Shown here: one piece after another, positions 1 through 10,962 of the stretch
Position numbering within the stretch: the stretch's first letter is position 1
How the letters are laid out: each line of letters begins with the position of its first letter
NCBI GenBank assembly: GCA_033297205.1
Contig: MU859201.1
Location: 1 to 64,000, forward strand
DNA length: 64,000 nt
Direction of reading: 5' to 3'
Source: Pseudoneurospora amorphoporcata
Taxonomy: Eukaryota > Ascomycota > Sordariomycetes > Sordariales > Sordariaceae
Made by a program: the position numbers and the translations under genes
The notes under the pieces: generated by a model
The model's input: only the letters and a program-made list of their open reading frames with translations
Databases searched by the model: none
Told to the model about the DNA's origin: nothing

Positions 1-1193
1 TTGCAAGGCAGAGGGTCGTTGTGGCTGTTGTTCATGAAAACGGAAAAATTTCAAAAAGCGGGGTTTTGAGCGAGACTTTTGTCACCCCACTGTACTTACA
101 ACTGCAATATCCAACGTTGGCAAGCATCATCTGTTTGATGTTTCGTTTCTCGGAAAGCCATTCCATGTCATTCGACTGGTTTGATTGGATACCATCAATC
201 AGTTCAGTTGGCTCTCTTAAACCAACATGATGGGCTGACTCAGACTAGGAAGGTGCACTCAGGACATCAGGGTATAAAAGGTGGAAGGGAGCATCAGAGG
301 AGCTCCTTCCCGATGAAATTGCAATGCCAACATTTCTAGACATTTCAGCAGGACTCTCTGAATTTTATATCTCCTCCTCTCATGCATCATTGTTTCCCAT
401 TTCCACGGCTTCGCTGTATCTCCTCCAGCACGACTTGTCCGACAGATTTTCCACCTTCACCTTCTGACATGAGATGCTCACATAAGGTACCCATCTCCCA
501 TTTTATTGGCGACTACGATATTCTTAATGAGCATCATAGCTGATCCCGCAAAGGAGTTGAACCGGCCGTGACTCCTGTACTAGCGTTAACCAGCACTGCA
601 GTGGTGATGACGAACGACCGAAATATCGTTGTGTTTCCCGTTCCAGCAACGAACCCAAGAGTGTTAATGTCCAAATGTCCAGCTCCGACGCCAGCAGCTC
701 ACCAAGTCAGTGGGCACCATTTGTCCTGGTCGCCCGCTTTCCCTTGAGCCATATTTATTCGCCGCCGGTTGCTGCTCAAAGCCATGCCCTGTCCGGCAAG
801 TGCTGCACGTCCGGCCCGGAGGAAGGAAAAGAAGGAACCTGGATGACCGCACGCTTCCTCACCGTGTTGCCAGCATATCTGAAGTCCAAGTGGACAGCGA
901 AACCTATGACCTATTCACGGCGCCCGAGTACAATCCATATAAAGGCACCTACGTTTACTGCAATTCTTTCTTCTTCAACCTCCAATCAATTCTGTTATCC
1001 CCATTTTGTTTTGGGTCGCCTTCATGCTTTTTTTTTTTTGGGTCCCCTAGGCCTTCTGCACATCGCTGCATGACGCATCTGCATCAACACCTCCACCCAA
1101 GGTTCCGGTCGGAGATGCACTGGAAACAGACAGTCACACAGGTGAAGGTTCCAGGTTTTTAGATTTGACTCTTCCCTAACTTCACTCTCGCCT
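1..1193. other. Stretch with no firm gene
   Basis: I see no supported gene here. A frame at about 830-960 on the plus strand looks protein-like and is followed by a T-rich stretch ending in CCCCTAG near 1050. A CCTAAC branch-like site is followed by CACCTTAG near 1212. These could be upstream exons of the gene starting at 1194, but I cannot join them into one reading frame. The rest is ordinary low-information sequence. Confidence 0.3.
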
Positions 1194-2390
1194 ATGGGAT
1201 TCCATCACCTTAGAACCACTTCGCTTTTAGAGCCAGCTGCCCCCAAGTCCAAGACGACTTTTGGCAGAAACAGACACCAACCCCAGATACACCACTCAAA
1301 CCCGGTTCACGGAAGCCTTTTGGCGAACAAAATGGGCAGGTATGTCATCAATCGGACTGTCAAGACAAGCTCTGATCCAGCAGCCAATGCATGCAAGTGT
1401 TTTGACTTTTCGCTGACCAACTGGACATTCAGCCATCCAGTAACACCTCATCCACGCGAATATCCAGTCCGCCTAAATGACAAGAGGAAGCTCGAAGCCA
1501 GATCTCCGTATGAGCGACCGAAGAAAGCTAGGAAAGGGAACAACCGTCACCCCATCCTCTCAACCAGGATTTGCGACAAGGAAGATGTCGACAATCGGAA
1601 TCCAACGAATGGGGACTGGGACGAGGGAGAGTTGGACAAAAACATGAATCAACATCGCGCTGCTATCCTTAACTCTTTGGATGACCCCTTTGTTGACGCT
1701 CCGTCTCCTCCTCCTCCTCGCAACAAAACTGGAAAGAGTGTTACCGAGTCAGCCACAGAGGCTAAAGCCCACAAAGACACCGGCATTGACAACAGGAAGG
1801 AAAGGAATAGCAGCCCCGAAGAAACCTTTACAAGATTGACCATCATCGAGGAGAAGCTTGCAGATTTACGAAATAGCTCCAGGAGGATGACTCGTGCTCA
1901 GTCTCGAAAACTGGCTCGTCTTTCCGACGAGTATTCGCGGCTTTGTGCCGAGTTTCATCATATTCCACAAGATCTTTCTCCCTTGGGCTCGAGCGAACTG
2001 CTGAAGTCGCACTCCGACTACTCCAACAACACCAACTCCCGCTCTAGCACCAGTTCCGGCCCCATCGGGCCTGCCATACGCCTCCGCACCCAGCAAGACT
2101 TCGAAGAATACCACGAGTACCAGAAAATCAAGTTCGTACGCCTAAAAACCGAGGATTACCAGATGTGGGAGAAATATTGGTTAAAAGTCGACAGACGAGG
2201 AAGGGGAGAAAGGTTGCTTATTGCGCTCGGGAGCAAAAAGAGACGACTGAAGAAGTACTGGGATTGGCTAGCGCAGCGGTCGGGTGAGATGGACAGGGAG
2301 TTAAATAACCCGTGGGGTTATACGAGGGTTCCGTCCAGGAGTCCTAGTGATAACTTTACGGGGTTTTATGAGAGGTGGCGGTGTCGGTGA
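1194..2390 (+). CDS. Orphan basic/disordered protein, probably nuclear
   Basis: An open frame of 398 codons; I do not recognise the family. The first 150 residues are basic and low in hydrophobics, with KRK and RPKKARK clusters that resemble nuclear localisation signals. A proline run (SPPPPRN) lies near residue 170. Residues 205-260 are charged and could form a coiled coil (TIIEEKLADLRN, RAQSRKLARLSDEYSRL). The last 100 residues are rich in Tyr, Trp and Arg and look like a small folded domain (LRTQQDFEEYHEYQKIKF, MWEKYWLKVDRRGR). A good intron signal lies inside the frame: donor GTATGT at 1340, branch CGCTGAC, acceptor ATTCAG ending at 1432. Its 93 bases are a multiple of three with no stop, so both spliced and unspliced messages would be read. 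The true start is uncertain and upstream exons are possible. Confidence 0.6.
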   Translation: MGFHHLRTTSLLEPAAPKSKTTFGRNRHQPQIHHSNPVHGSLLANKMGRYVINRTVKTSSDPAANACKCFDFSLTNWTFSHPVTPHPREYPVRLNDKRKLEARSPYERPKKARKGNNRHPILSTRICDKEDVDNRNPTNGDWDEGELDKNMNQHRAAILNSLDDPFVDAPSPPPPRNKTGKSVTESATEAKAHKDTGIDNRKERNSSPEETFTRLTIIEEKLADLRNSSRRMTRAQSRKLARLSDEYSRLCAEFHHIPQDLSPLGSSELLKSHSDYSNNTNSRSSTSSGPIGPAIRLRTQQDFEEYHEYQKIKFVRLKTEDYQMWEKYWLKVDRRGRGERLLIALGSKKRRLKKYWDWLAQRSGEMDRELNNPWGYTRVPSRSPSDNFTGFYERWRCR

Positions 2391-2917
2391 GGGTCTACTT
2401 GCATACTATGCTGGACTAGAATGGTGGAAGGGACATGGACGCTCCAGACACAAGATCAGCTTGTGTAGGATGGACTTGGACTTGGACTTGGACTGATAGC
2501 GAGGAGTGACATGTATCACGCAACGGAGGCTGGGAGACCATACCCATTTGGAGCGAGAGCTTGGATGTTAGTTGGATCATCGGGGTGGCTCTCGATGTAT
2601 TACTTGGTTTAACGACACGAAAATTGGTTTACAAAGACAGGAATAGCCAGCCAGCCAGAAAGCGGTAGAATCCATATAGCGATTATGATACCAAGATTCG
2701 CGGCAGGGAACTGTTAAAGAGCAAGAAAGGAACACCATTTGTCGAACTGGAGTTACTGGACAGTGTTGATGTGACAGAAAAGAAGGAAAACAGGAATGAA
2801 AAGAAGCGGAAGGTCTCAATCACGAATCAAACAAGGAACGTAGAGCAAGTCGAGGGGGGTAGAAAAAGGCCTATTTGGGTGGCCGGAAGACGCGAGCTAC
2901 AAGATACCTAATGTTAT
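2391..2917. other. 3' flank, no gene seen
   Basis: Downstream flank of the preceding gene. It holds a short repeat of GGACTTGGACTTGGACT near 2471-2490. I see no coding region. Confidence 0.4.
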
Positions 2918-3314
2918 GTTCGGAAACCCAGTATGCCAGTAACAGTAAGGAAGTTTATATGGCAGTAAGTAACACTATACTGCCGTGTTTTCTGCGTTCG
3001 GCTGTTTTTCAGTAAAAATCTGCAAGTTGCTGCACTTCCCCCCAACTCCCCCAATGGGCTGCATATGACCAATCAGAAGCCCAGAAATCGTTGGAGATCT
3101 TACTGCGTTCCTCGAGTTCATACTGCGAGAAACCCCATGTTTATACCAGTATGAGACGGGAGCACTGAAGACTGGAACAGCAGTACCAACGAATACAAGA
3201 CCGTTATAGGGGAGTTTTGGGTGCATTACTGTTGCATTACTGTACAGCGATTTCGCTGTAGGCCATCAACAGTATATGCAACCTCTACGATACTGGTCTA
3301 CTGGGCTTCCGAAC
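2918..3314. mobile_element. MITE-like element with terminal inverted repeats
   Basis: About 397 bases bounded by inverted repeats: the left end at 2918-2941 begins GTTCGGAAACCCAGTA, and the right end at 3291-3314, read on the other strand, begins GTTCGGAAGCCCAGTA. By eye 21 of 24 positions match. The inside is full of CAGTA/TACTG repeats in both orientations and has no long reading frame, as expected of a non-autonomous DNA transposon. A clean target-site duplication is not obvious; TTA occurs a few bases outside each end, which would fit a three-base duplication, but this is weak. The superfamily cannot be assigned. Confidence 0.6.
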
Positions 3315-3632
3315 GCAACTTAAGGATCATTTGTTCTCGTAACTATCATCAGCCTAACATACCTAATCCATAATGTAGTATGCTTTCATTCATTTACATA
3401 GAGGTAACATTACCACGCCGTGGAGCTTGTTTGTGTTGGCTACCTCTAGGTATATGCTTTCGTCTGTCATGCGTCGTCCAAGATGGCGAATTGATACACG
3501 ATGTGTTGTATATATATCTACGTCTCGCACCAAGACTCTCTTCCTGATGATGGAATTTGGTACCACCTTCAGAAACTATCCTTGGCTGCTTCCATACCTC
3601 TAGGTACCTCCAGGTAGGTATCTGACGCTTCT

Positions 3633-4200
3633 CGCAGGTTTCCTGCAATGCTTTTACCGGAGATGCTAGTGAATTTCACACCGACATGGCGTCTAGAGAA
3701 ACTCTGTGTCCGCGGACCTGCGGATGCGGGAGTCATTCACCGTGCATTCCATGAGATGGTAAAGACCATGGAGGTGGAAGAGAAACCGACCTTGCTGAAG
3801 GTTTTTGGGATAGGCCTGGCCGCACAGGTTTGGGCTGGCATGTGCAGATGCGAGTAGGGTTACTTCACCGGGCACATGCACTTGATGGTGCAGGCGAGAT
3901 GCATGTGGTGAAGTTTCGTCCTGGCCATCCGCCACATGGTTATTCCCATATCTGGCATCATAAAAGGTCTTCGTCCTCGCCTGGAAGTCCAGTTCTCTTC
4001 TTCCTTCCTCCATCATCGAGATCAATTTATAAGGACATCGACAACAGTCTTCCACGAAGCCTTTTCCAACGCTTACTACCACAAAAGGGAGTGAGTATAT
4101 TACCACTCTACCTAAAATATCATTGCATTCAATCTTTGCTTGCCTACCTTATTTGCTTATTCTCGTCAAAAGCATCACCCCTTGGTATCATAACAACAAG
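3633..4200 (+). promoter_or_regulatory. Promoter, copy 1 of a duplicated pair
   Basis: Upstream region of the gene at 4201. It shares several blocks in the same order with the region before the gene at 5873: CGCAGGTTTCCTGCAATG (3633 here, 5495 there), ACCGGAGATGC, a GGCCGCAC block, a CATAAAAG TATA-like box (3958 here, 5684 there) and a TCTTCTTCCTTC pyrimidine run after it. The TATA-like box lies about 240 bases before the ATG, leaving a long 5' leader. The shared order shows the promoters were copied. Co-regulation of the two genes is an inference. Confidence 0.6.
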
Positions 4201-4657
4201 ATGTCTTCCCAGTCCTCCAACAAGATGAACACCGACGGCAAGCCCAAGTCGAACGCCAACAAGACCACCACCACGACCACCGTGGTGAAGATCGGCGACA
4301 TCCTCGTTACCGGCACCAAAGTGACTATTCCGGCGAGCTTCGGCCGCCGTTCTGGCGCCAGTGCCCCCAACATGAAGGTGGGCAGTAAGACTTCGAAGAA
4401 AGCTGTCAGCGGTAAGTCAAGATTTATGTCTTCCGCCGCTCCTTGAATATTGATGACTGGAGTCCAAGGTCCGATGGCCAAAAAAAAAAAAAAAAAAAAA
4501 AAAGCTGACAATTGATATCTTTCTTACAGACGACAAGCCCAAGCACACCTACGGTGAAGATCGTTATTGCACCTGCCACCCTGAGGGAGAGGATGGTCGT
4601 CTGGAGGATGACGACTGGTCGGACATGGAGGAGAGAGGCGCTTGGGAGAGTGACTGA
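4201..4657 (+). CDS. Small orphan protein, one intron
   Basis: Exons 4201-4411 and 4530-4657 give 112 residues. The 118-base intron has GTAAGT at 4412, a GCTGAC branch site and TTCTTACAG ending at 4529, and contains a run of 24 A (4480-4503). The first half is rich in Ser, Asn, Lys and Thr (TTTTTT near residue 25) and looks unstructured. A short hydrophobic-rich block follows (KIGDILVTGTKVTIPASFG). Exon 2 codes a strongly acidic tail with a CTCH pair and DDDWSDMEE. There is no signal peptide or membrane segment, and I do not recognise the family. It lies beside a decayed relative (5013) and another small spliced gene (5873) with a copied promoter. Confidence 0.65.
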
Positions 4658-5012
4658 CCACCCGGAAGAGATACTCGGCCGGGAATTGAGGGGAAGAATC
4701 GGAAAAGTCAAAGGAGGGACTCGAGTGAAGACAAAGCAAATTGAAAAGAAGGAAGAGGAGGGCAAGAAAGATCGAGAAGGCGGACGGAACTACAGCAGCA
4801 GCAGCAGTAGTAGTAGCAGCCCAAGATTCCCGCCATGGTGCTTACAGCAACTCTCCTTCGTATATCTAATCTACGTTAGATAATAACTTGTCTATTCTCT
4901 TCAATTACCTCTATTGATCTCATTTGCATGTGCAACTGTACATAGGTAGTGTCCTTCTTATTTCGTGCCTCAAGGGCTTGCCTGGCCCCTACACTATAAC
5001 CACCTCGACAAA

Positions 5013-5320
5013 ATGGCCAAGAACGTCGACAACAACTCCCAGCGCAAGCCCAATAACTCTATTTGCACCAGCGGCGAAAGAAACCCCAATTTCTGATTGA
5101 CTCCGGCAAGGGGCTGCACGGGCGAAGAGCTCACTTCTCGCTACGCTTTATAGTGATATAACCATCACACACACACACACACCTAGGTTGACGGCAAGCC
5201 TCAGTACCTCTATGCTTACGTATCGTGTACTTTAGCTCAGGTTGTCACCATCTCGGCGACGAGCTTTGGAAAGAAGCTCGTAACTTGTGTATTTGACGAT
5301 AAGGATATGATATAGCGAAG
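5013..5320 (+). pseudogene. Decayed relative of the 4201 gene
   Basis: An ATG at 5013 opens a 27-codon frame rich in Asn, Ser and Lys, like the start of the 4201 gene, that ends at TGA (5094-5096). Further on, around 5240-5270, a stretch resembles the 4201 gene's VTIPASFG block at the DNA level (GTCACCATCTCGGCGA against GTGACTATTCCGGCGA). A CA dinucleotide run sits between them at 5166-5182. I read this as a broken copy in the same tandem cluster. The similarity is short and could be chance. Confidence 0.4.
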
Positions 5321-5494
5321 AAGTTGTGGGAGATCCGGGGGGAAAAGGAGAAGGAGAACAGGCGTATAAGTACAGGTACCGAGGTATCGTGAAGAAGTCG
5401 CTGATACCGAGAGAAAGAAGAGTAGAAGCCTGCAGGACCAGATTCTTACAAGGTTCGAAGTTCAGTTAAGATAAGATAGGTAGATAATCGAGGA

Positions 5495-5872
5495 CGCAGG
5501 TTTCCTGCAATGTAATGCCTTCACCGGAGATGCAGGTAGGTACCTTATATATATATGCAAGTGAAGTACTTCCTTTGTACAGATAAGAGTCATTTTTCGA
5601 CGGTGAAGGCAATAAGGTAAGCTTGCATAGGCAGACATGGAGATTTCTGGACAGAGTGGCCGCACCGGTTTATTCCCTGGCAACATAAAAGACGTTGGTC
5701 CTTGCTTAGAACTGGATTTTTCTTCTTCCTTCATTCTTCTTCTTCAGCAACCAACAGCTGCACGTTTTGTCGAACATCGATTATAACTTTCGAATACTAA
5801 CGATCGTCTTTCGAGGTCCTAACCTTCAAAACTACACATCCCAGCCTTCGATCATCCAACCGAGAATCCACA
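5495..5872 (+). promoter_or_regulatory. Promoter, copy 2 of a duplicated pair
   Basis: It shares ordered blocks with 3633-4020: the TTTCCTGCAATG block, the ACCGGAGATGC block, the CATAAAAG box at 5684 and a C/T-rich tract. The TATA-like box lies about 190 bases before the ATG at 5873. A TATATATATG tract at about 5549 is present only in this copy. Confidence 0.6.
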
Positions 5873-6484
5873 ATGGCTACATTTAAGAACCTCGACGAGC
5901 TCCGGAGCAAGATGGACCCCTACGCCCACATCGAAAGATGGGCCGAGACCCTCGAGAAGAAGACGGCCCAACCTAAGCCAGCCAACCGCGCCGCCGCCGA
6001 CCAGAACGAGTTAATCGACGTCGTCAAAGATGTCAAAGTCACATCTTGCATGTTCAAGGATAAGAAGTACACCTTCACCGAGGCCGACGGCGTGATCCAA
6101 GAGACGGCCGTCCGCGACCGTCATGGCCGCATTACCCGTACCAAGCACGAGCACGGCAAGACCTATGTCGAGAAGCCGAGTAAGTCGGGCATGAATTAAA
6201 AGGAAAGGAAGAAGAAAAACTGACACATCTGGATGTTTACCGTAGACGTCAAGGCACGTGTAGAAAGTACTACCACCACCACAACCAACAACAACAACGA
6301 CGACTACGACGCCAACGGGAAATTTATACCGCCCACGCCCGTTTATCTTTCGCTTGAGCCGGTGTATTACCCTTGCGTCCCGTTCAAGCCCGCGAGAAAG
6401 GCCTGCTCGGACCAGCGGCAATGCCTAGATCCAGAGTATTGGGACATGGTTGGCACCCAGTGTGATGAGGGGAGGAGGGGTTAG
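5873..6484 (+). CDS. Small orphan protein, one intron
   Basis: Exons 5873-6179 and 6246-6484 give 181 residues. The 66-base intron has GTAAGT at 6180 and ACCGTAG ending at 6245. The first exon codes a charged segment followed by what looks like a beta-rich block with alternating hydrophobics (VKVTSCMFKDKKYTFTEADG, GRITRTKHEHGKTYVEKP). The second exon begins with a Thr/Asn/Asp low-complexity run and ends with an aromatic, proline-rich region holding four cysteines (C-V-P-F, AC-SDQRQC, GTQC). There is no signal peptide or membrane segment, and I do not recognise the family. It was probably born in, or recruited to, a tandem duplication, since its promoter matches that of the 4201 gene although the proteins do not clearly align. 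Confidence 0.65.
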
Positions 6485-9171
6485 GGGGAAAGAGTGAGCG
6501 AGTTGGGCGAGCTCCAGTCGTGATTCGTGACTCGTGAGGAATCAAGGGAAAGAAAGTAGAGGAATCATTCATCTTCCATTGTTTGGCGCTTGTAAGAAAG
6601 AGGTGTGAAAAAAAAAAGAAGAAGTCCCGGCCCGGGACGCCGATTTGGGCACCTTTTCTTTTCTTTTCTTGTTTCTTTGGGGTTGTCAGTTGAGAGCGAG
6701 CTCGTGACTTGTGAGGAGGAGAGGAGGAGGGGATACCCGTCATGTTGGAAGAGAAAGAAAAGGATCAGATCTCAGCACCGGCAGGATTGACTCACTTCAC
6801 CACCCAAGCCTCCCGTCTGTCTACCTGCTGGTCCTATGCGCTTCTGGTCCTATGAGGTTTTTGCTTGGTTTCCCAGATACCCTGCAATTACTTCTGTGGT
6901 GGTATCCGAATGGGCAGTTGCGCGCTGAAAGATCTGTCTGGTTTACCGAGAACCCAATATATAGTCTGAAGTCGAATATCAGAATATTTTGGGTTTAACT
7001 CTTGTTTGCTCTTCGTGATGGTTGTGATGAAGGTCATGATGATGATGGTGGTGGCAATGTGAATGAAAGTCAGGAAACTCTACGGAACCGAGTGGGAGGG
7101 AGATACATGCTGGAAATTGAACTATCCCTCCTTTGCCGAGCAACAATTGGGACAAGTCACAAGTAGGTGATTAAGGTAGAATGGTGTAGTTTGATCTAAT
7201 AAACTCAACTCGAAGTGGTGTGCTACGTCGGACGGAGCTCAGTGCTGATCAATATAGAGGGGCAGAGAGGTGAGTGTAATAAAATGAACGAAAGAGGGAG
7301 AAAAGACAACGCTAAAAAAAAAAAAAAAAAAAAAGAAGCCAACAGATGAGCACAGCTAACATAGACCGGGGGCAGCCAGCCTCCGATGTGACCGACCACC
7401 TCCCGCGGTATACGTACGACATGGATGGCACGCTGTCTGTCGGCCTTTGTCTTTGTTGAAAAGAAAAGAAACTGAACCTCATGATCTGCCCCGGGCGCGA
7501 CCTAATCGAACTATACCTATCGAACTACTTGTAGTTCGATGGTCGGCCCGGGGTGGGAGGTGCAGAGCTGGGACGGCTGTCACACGGACATTTGCCCACA
7601 GTTTTAGGTTAGGGTTGCCGAGGCTTAGCAGAGCCTCAACGCCTGGCATCAGCCTTATGAAAGCCCGGCGACCGCAGGCCGCGAGACTCAACCTCACTTC
7701 GGCCAGACTCTCAGCCACCAGCATTGCTTATCTAAGCCCCTCTCGACGCCATAAGGCTAGCGAGCCAACCATGGAAGTGCCGAAGACGCTGATGAGGCAC
7801 CACGAGACGATCCCAATCTCGAGACGATCCCAATCTTCCCAGAAGCGACCACAGCCAACCAGGCAAGAAGCAAGGCGCCCGGATGAAGGATGGCGCCAAA
7901 AGGAAATGAAGAATGGATGAAGGCATTCAGGAAGTTCCACATGTATGGTAGATGCCTTGAAAGCCCCAGGCGACAAGGCTTGATACGTACCTCAAGTACG
8001 TACCGATTCCCTTTGGCATAAGAAGGTCTTGAAGCCCAACCTTCTGGAGGTTGAAAGGATCAACAAGGCCTTCGAGACCAAAGTAGTTTATTAGCTGAAT
8101 TGAACTACTGTTCCAAGCCCTGAATACAGCCCTTGTCACAACGGCACTACTGCTAACTGCGCCATCTGACCGACCCGAAGGTCGTTGTTGGCTGGGGGTG
8201 TTGGAAGGAGCTATGGGATGGGACCTTATAAGACGGCAGTCACTGGTTGAGGTGGTGAGATTGGAAGGTTGCGGGTGGTAGGTGCTAAAGAAGAGATGGG
8301 ATGGGATGGGATGAAGGAAGGAACGGTTGCTGGCTGGGAGAGTACCTTAACCAAGACGGCATGGCATGCAGGTGTGCGGGCAGGCAGGTACGCCTTGCGC
8401 GGGTGCAGGTGACGCGGACGGGAATTCTGGCGGCTGAACTTGGGTTGGCCATATACCGTCAATTTCCATTCGAGTCTTTCAACCCTCTTCCACCTTGGCT
8501 CTTTTGGTACCATCGCAACACGATGGATTTTTGGATGCTTATTAAATACGCTATTCAAGATGGATGTGTAGTATGGGGATTAGATAGGATAGAAGGAGGA
8601 GCGGTTGCTCGCCGAATGAGGCAGCGGGTATGTGAACTCGGCAAGCAGGCAGTTGTTCCGGGACATGTGGATTGAATGGGATTGCCAGGACCACGACGGT
8701 CTTGTTGCTTGAGCTCATCAGCCGCGAGCTCGGAAAGGAAAAGTCGAGCTCAGAATGGACTGGCTCGCGCGGGTATGCAGGGGAATGTTTGGTGGCAGCT
8801 GTAATGGATACATGGCTGTGGAGGAAGGCATGCGCCATGATATTGGAGAGGATGCGGCAAGTTTTCCCCCTGGTGAAGCGATTCCGAAGTTCAGGTTTTG
8901 GGTCACTGCACTCGTATGAAACTAACGAGTAGGTTGATATCAACAGAGGACTAGCGACGAGTCGGAAATATGCGAGTGGCCCCTATGTACATGAACATAC
9001 CTCCACACCATGTCTTCATCTGAATCGTCATGTGCATATCCACATCTTGTTTTCCACAATACACTACCCATCTTTCTCTTCTCTCTCACAATACTCTTGT
9101 TTGTATCCTATAGCATCCAGTCGATCCCTTCACGCAATCCTCCACGTGCTCAGACAGCGCTCACCGCCCCA
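6485..9171. other. Long stretch without a supported gene
   Basis: Open frames here (for example 7447-7920 plus and 8226-8558 minus) have no domain signal and overlap one another, so I do not call them genes. Visible features are a run of A at 7314-7334, a near-perfect hairpin at 7519-7540 with 10-base arms (ATCGAACTAC / GTAGTTCGAT), a small tandem repeat of CGAGACGATCCCAATCT near 7805-7836, and GATGGGATGG repeats near 8295. Confidence 0.35.
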
Positions 9172-10962
9172 CTACCATGTCTCCCAGTCTGTGGAGCTGC
9201 CTGGAGGACTGGAGGGGAATGTCTTCGGATTCCAGACGAGCTTCTTGCGCAGCGCTGACGGGGTGAACGAGTCAAATAGCGCCAAGAAGAACCTGCCAAT
9301 CCTTTTACAAGCCCTCACAACCCAGTGAGGTAGTTTGCCCATGACGGTGAGTGACCCAGCTCCCACCTTGTCGCCATCAATCCAGCCACTGGCGAACAAC
9401 TTGACATGGTCCCAGAACGACCACAGAACCCTGACCACAACCCTCCACGGGGCTGGCTTTGGAATCTTCCTCGGCTCCCGTTCCTCGAACCACGGGTGTC
9501 TCACCACCTCCTCGACACTCACCCTCTCCTCCGGGTTCCATCTCCAACATTCCTCCAGGAGCGTCCAGAACAACTCAATCTCCTCCTTCTCCATCTTCAC
9601 CTCCATACCCTCCTTATAAACATTCCGCACTTGCATGTCCTCGATGAAAGGCAGTCGCTGCTCCATCTTTGTGCCTGACTGCTTTTCCTCCTCCAGCATT
9701 TTCTTCGCCGCCTCCGGGAATATCTCTAAGTGTCTCATTCGCATCATGCGTGCCTTGAGACAGTTACGCGTTCCCGACTTTGCAAGCCTCCGTTCTGCTC
9801 GACCCTCGTACACGGCCTTCGGATCGACGACAGGATCAAGCTGGCCAGCGGGTTTGTCGCCCCACACTTCGTCCAGTGGCGTCTCGATGTTGTTGATCTC
9901 GCGGTACTTGGAGCGGTAGGGCTCGGGGAGGGGCGAAAGACATTCCTCCCACTGGGCCACGACCGAGGAAAGGTCAGCCTGGTCAACTTGGAAGGGGTTG
10001 CACGAGACCCGGAGGTGGGCGAGGGTGCAAGCTAGAGACCAGATGTCGCTGGCAGGACCGAGTAGTGGGCGGGAATTGTGGAAGGTGCAGAAGACGGACT
10101 CGGGAGCGGCATACGAGATGGGAATGCCTGTTGTGCCTTCCTTGGGTGGTTGTATGAAGGGGAAGGAAACGCCAAGGTCGATAAGGACGGGGTGGCGGGT
10201 GTAGAGCCCAGATACAATTGGGAGAAAGGCGGGGGCGACAATGTATTCGGGCATGTTAACGGGGCGCTCGGCAGAGGGAAGTTCGTCAAGGAATTTGTCG
10301 TCGGAAATGCGGATAATGCGAACTTTATACGGCTTGGAAAGAACCTCACAAAGTTCCGACTCAGGCATCTCGTCGGCTCCTGGCAGTAGGCGGAGGAGAA
10401 TATTGGACGGTCGAAAATCGCCATGACAGAGGCCGCGCGAGTGTAGCAAGCGCAGAGATTCGACCAGCTCGAAGGTCATGTCCTTGATCAGGGCCGGGTG
10501 GAAGCCGTAGCAGTCGGGGATGGTCTCCATTGTACAACCGTGCCAGGGAAAAACAAGAGCCAGGTGGCGGCCGTTGGGGCCTGTAATCCAGAAATAGTCG
10601 ATTGGGAGGCAGATGCCAAAGGCGTCGAGGGTGGAGCGGTCAACATCGCGGAAATGGCTGAGGATTTTGAGGTCAGGACAGTCGGGGCTAGACTTCTCGG
10701 CGGCGATAACTTTGACAACGCGCCATTTGGTGACGGTGCTAGGCTTGTGGTGGGTGTCTTGACACAGCCAGACCGTGCCGTAGCCGCCGGCGCCGAGCTT
10801 GTTGACAACGCGAAAGCGGCCGTTAGAACCAGGACCGAGTCGGTCGCCGAGGACGATGGGGTGGAATCCCCCTTTTCGGTAGCATTGGGGGTCCTCAGTA
10901 TCGGAGTCATCGCTGGGACACTCGAGCTCGTAAGGAAATCGTTCGGTGTCAAGGGAGGACAT
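9172..10962 (-). CDS. SRPK-like protein kinase
   Basis: A single exon of 596 residues. Residues 32-43 (GFHPIVLGDRLG) match the GGYHPVxxGD lead-in typical of the SRPK family. The glycine loop is GAGGYGTVW (58-66), the ATP lysine is probably K84 (WRVVKV), the catalytic loop is HGDFRPSN (180-187, Asp 182), and the metal-binding DFG is DLG (262-264). APE is seen in SYAAPES and the F-helix in SDIWSLA. So all main catalytic residues are present, although HRD is HGD and DFG is DLG. A last helix typical of kinases (WNPEERVSVEEVVRHPWF) precedes a tail of about 90 residues with a hydrophobic stretch. It diverges from the orphan gene at 11935 across a shared 970-base promoter. Its substrate is unknown; SR-protein phosphorylation is only a family-based guess. 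Confidence 0.85.
   Translation of the reverse strand: MSSLDTERFPYELECPSDDSDTEDPQCYRKGGFHPIVLGDRLGPGSNGRFRVVNKLGAGGYGTVWLCQDTHHKPSTVTKWRVVKVIAAEKSSPDCPDLKILSHFRDVDRSTLDAFGICLPIDYFWITGPNGRHLALVFPWHGCTMETIPDCYGFHPALIKDMTFELVESLRLLHSRGLCHGDFRPSNILLRLLPGADEMPESELCEVLSKPYKVRIIRISDDKFLDELPSAERPVNMPEYIVAPAFLPIVSGLYTRHPVLIDLGVSFPFIQPPKEGTTGIPISYAAPESVFCTFHNSRPLLGPASDIWSLACTLAHLRVSCNPFQVDQADLSSVVAQWEECLSPLPEPYRSKYREINNIETPLDEVWGDKPAGQLDPVVDPKAVYEGRAERRLAKSGTRNCLKARMMRMRHLEIFPEAAKKMLEEEKQSGTKMEQRLPFIEDMQVRNVYKEGMEVKMEKEEIELFWTLLEECWRWNPEERVSVEEVVRHPWFEEREPRKIPKPAPWRVVVRVLWSFWDHVKLFASGWIDGDKVGAGSLTVMGKLPHWVVRACKRIGRFFLALFDSFTPSALRKKLVWNPKTFPSSPPGSSTDWETW

Noticed and set aside
7447..7920. 157-codon plus-strand frame
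   Set aside because: Overlaps three equally open minus-strand frames, has no domain and poor codon pattern.
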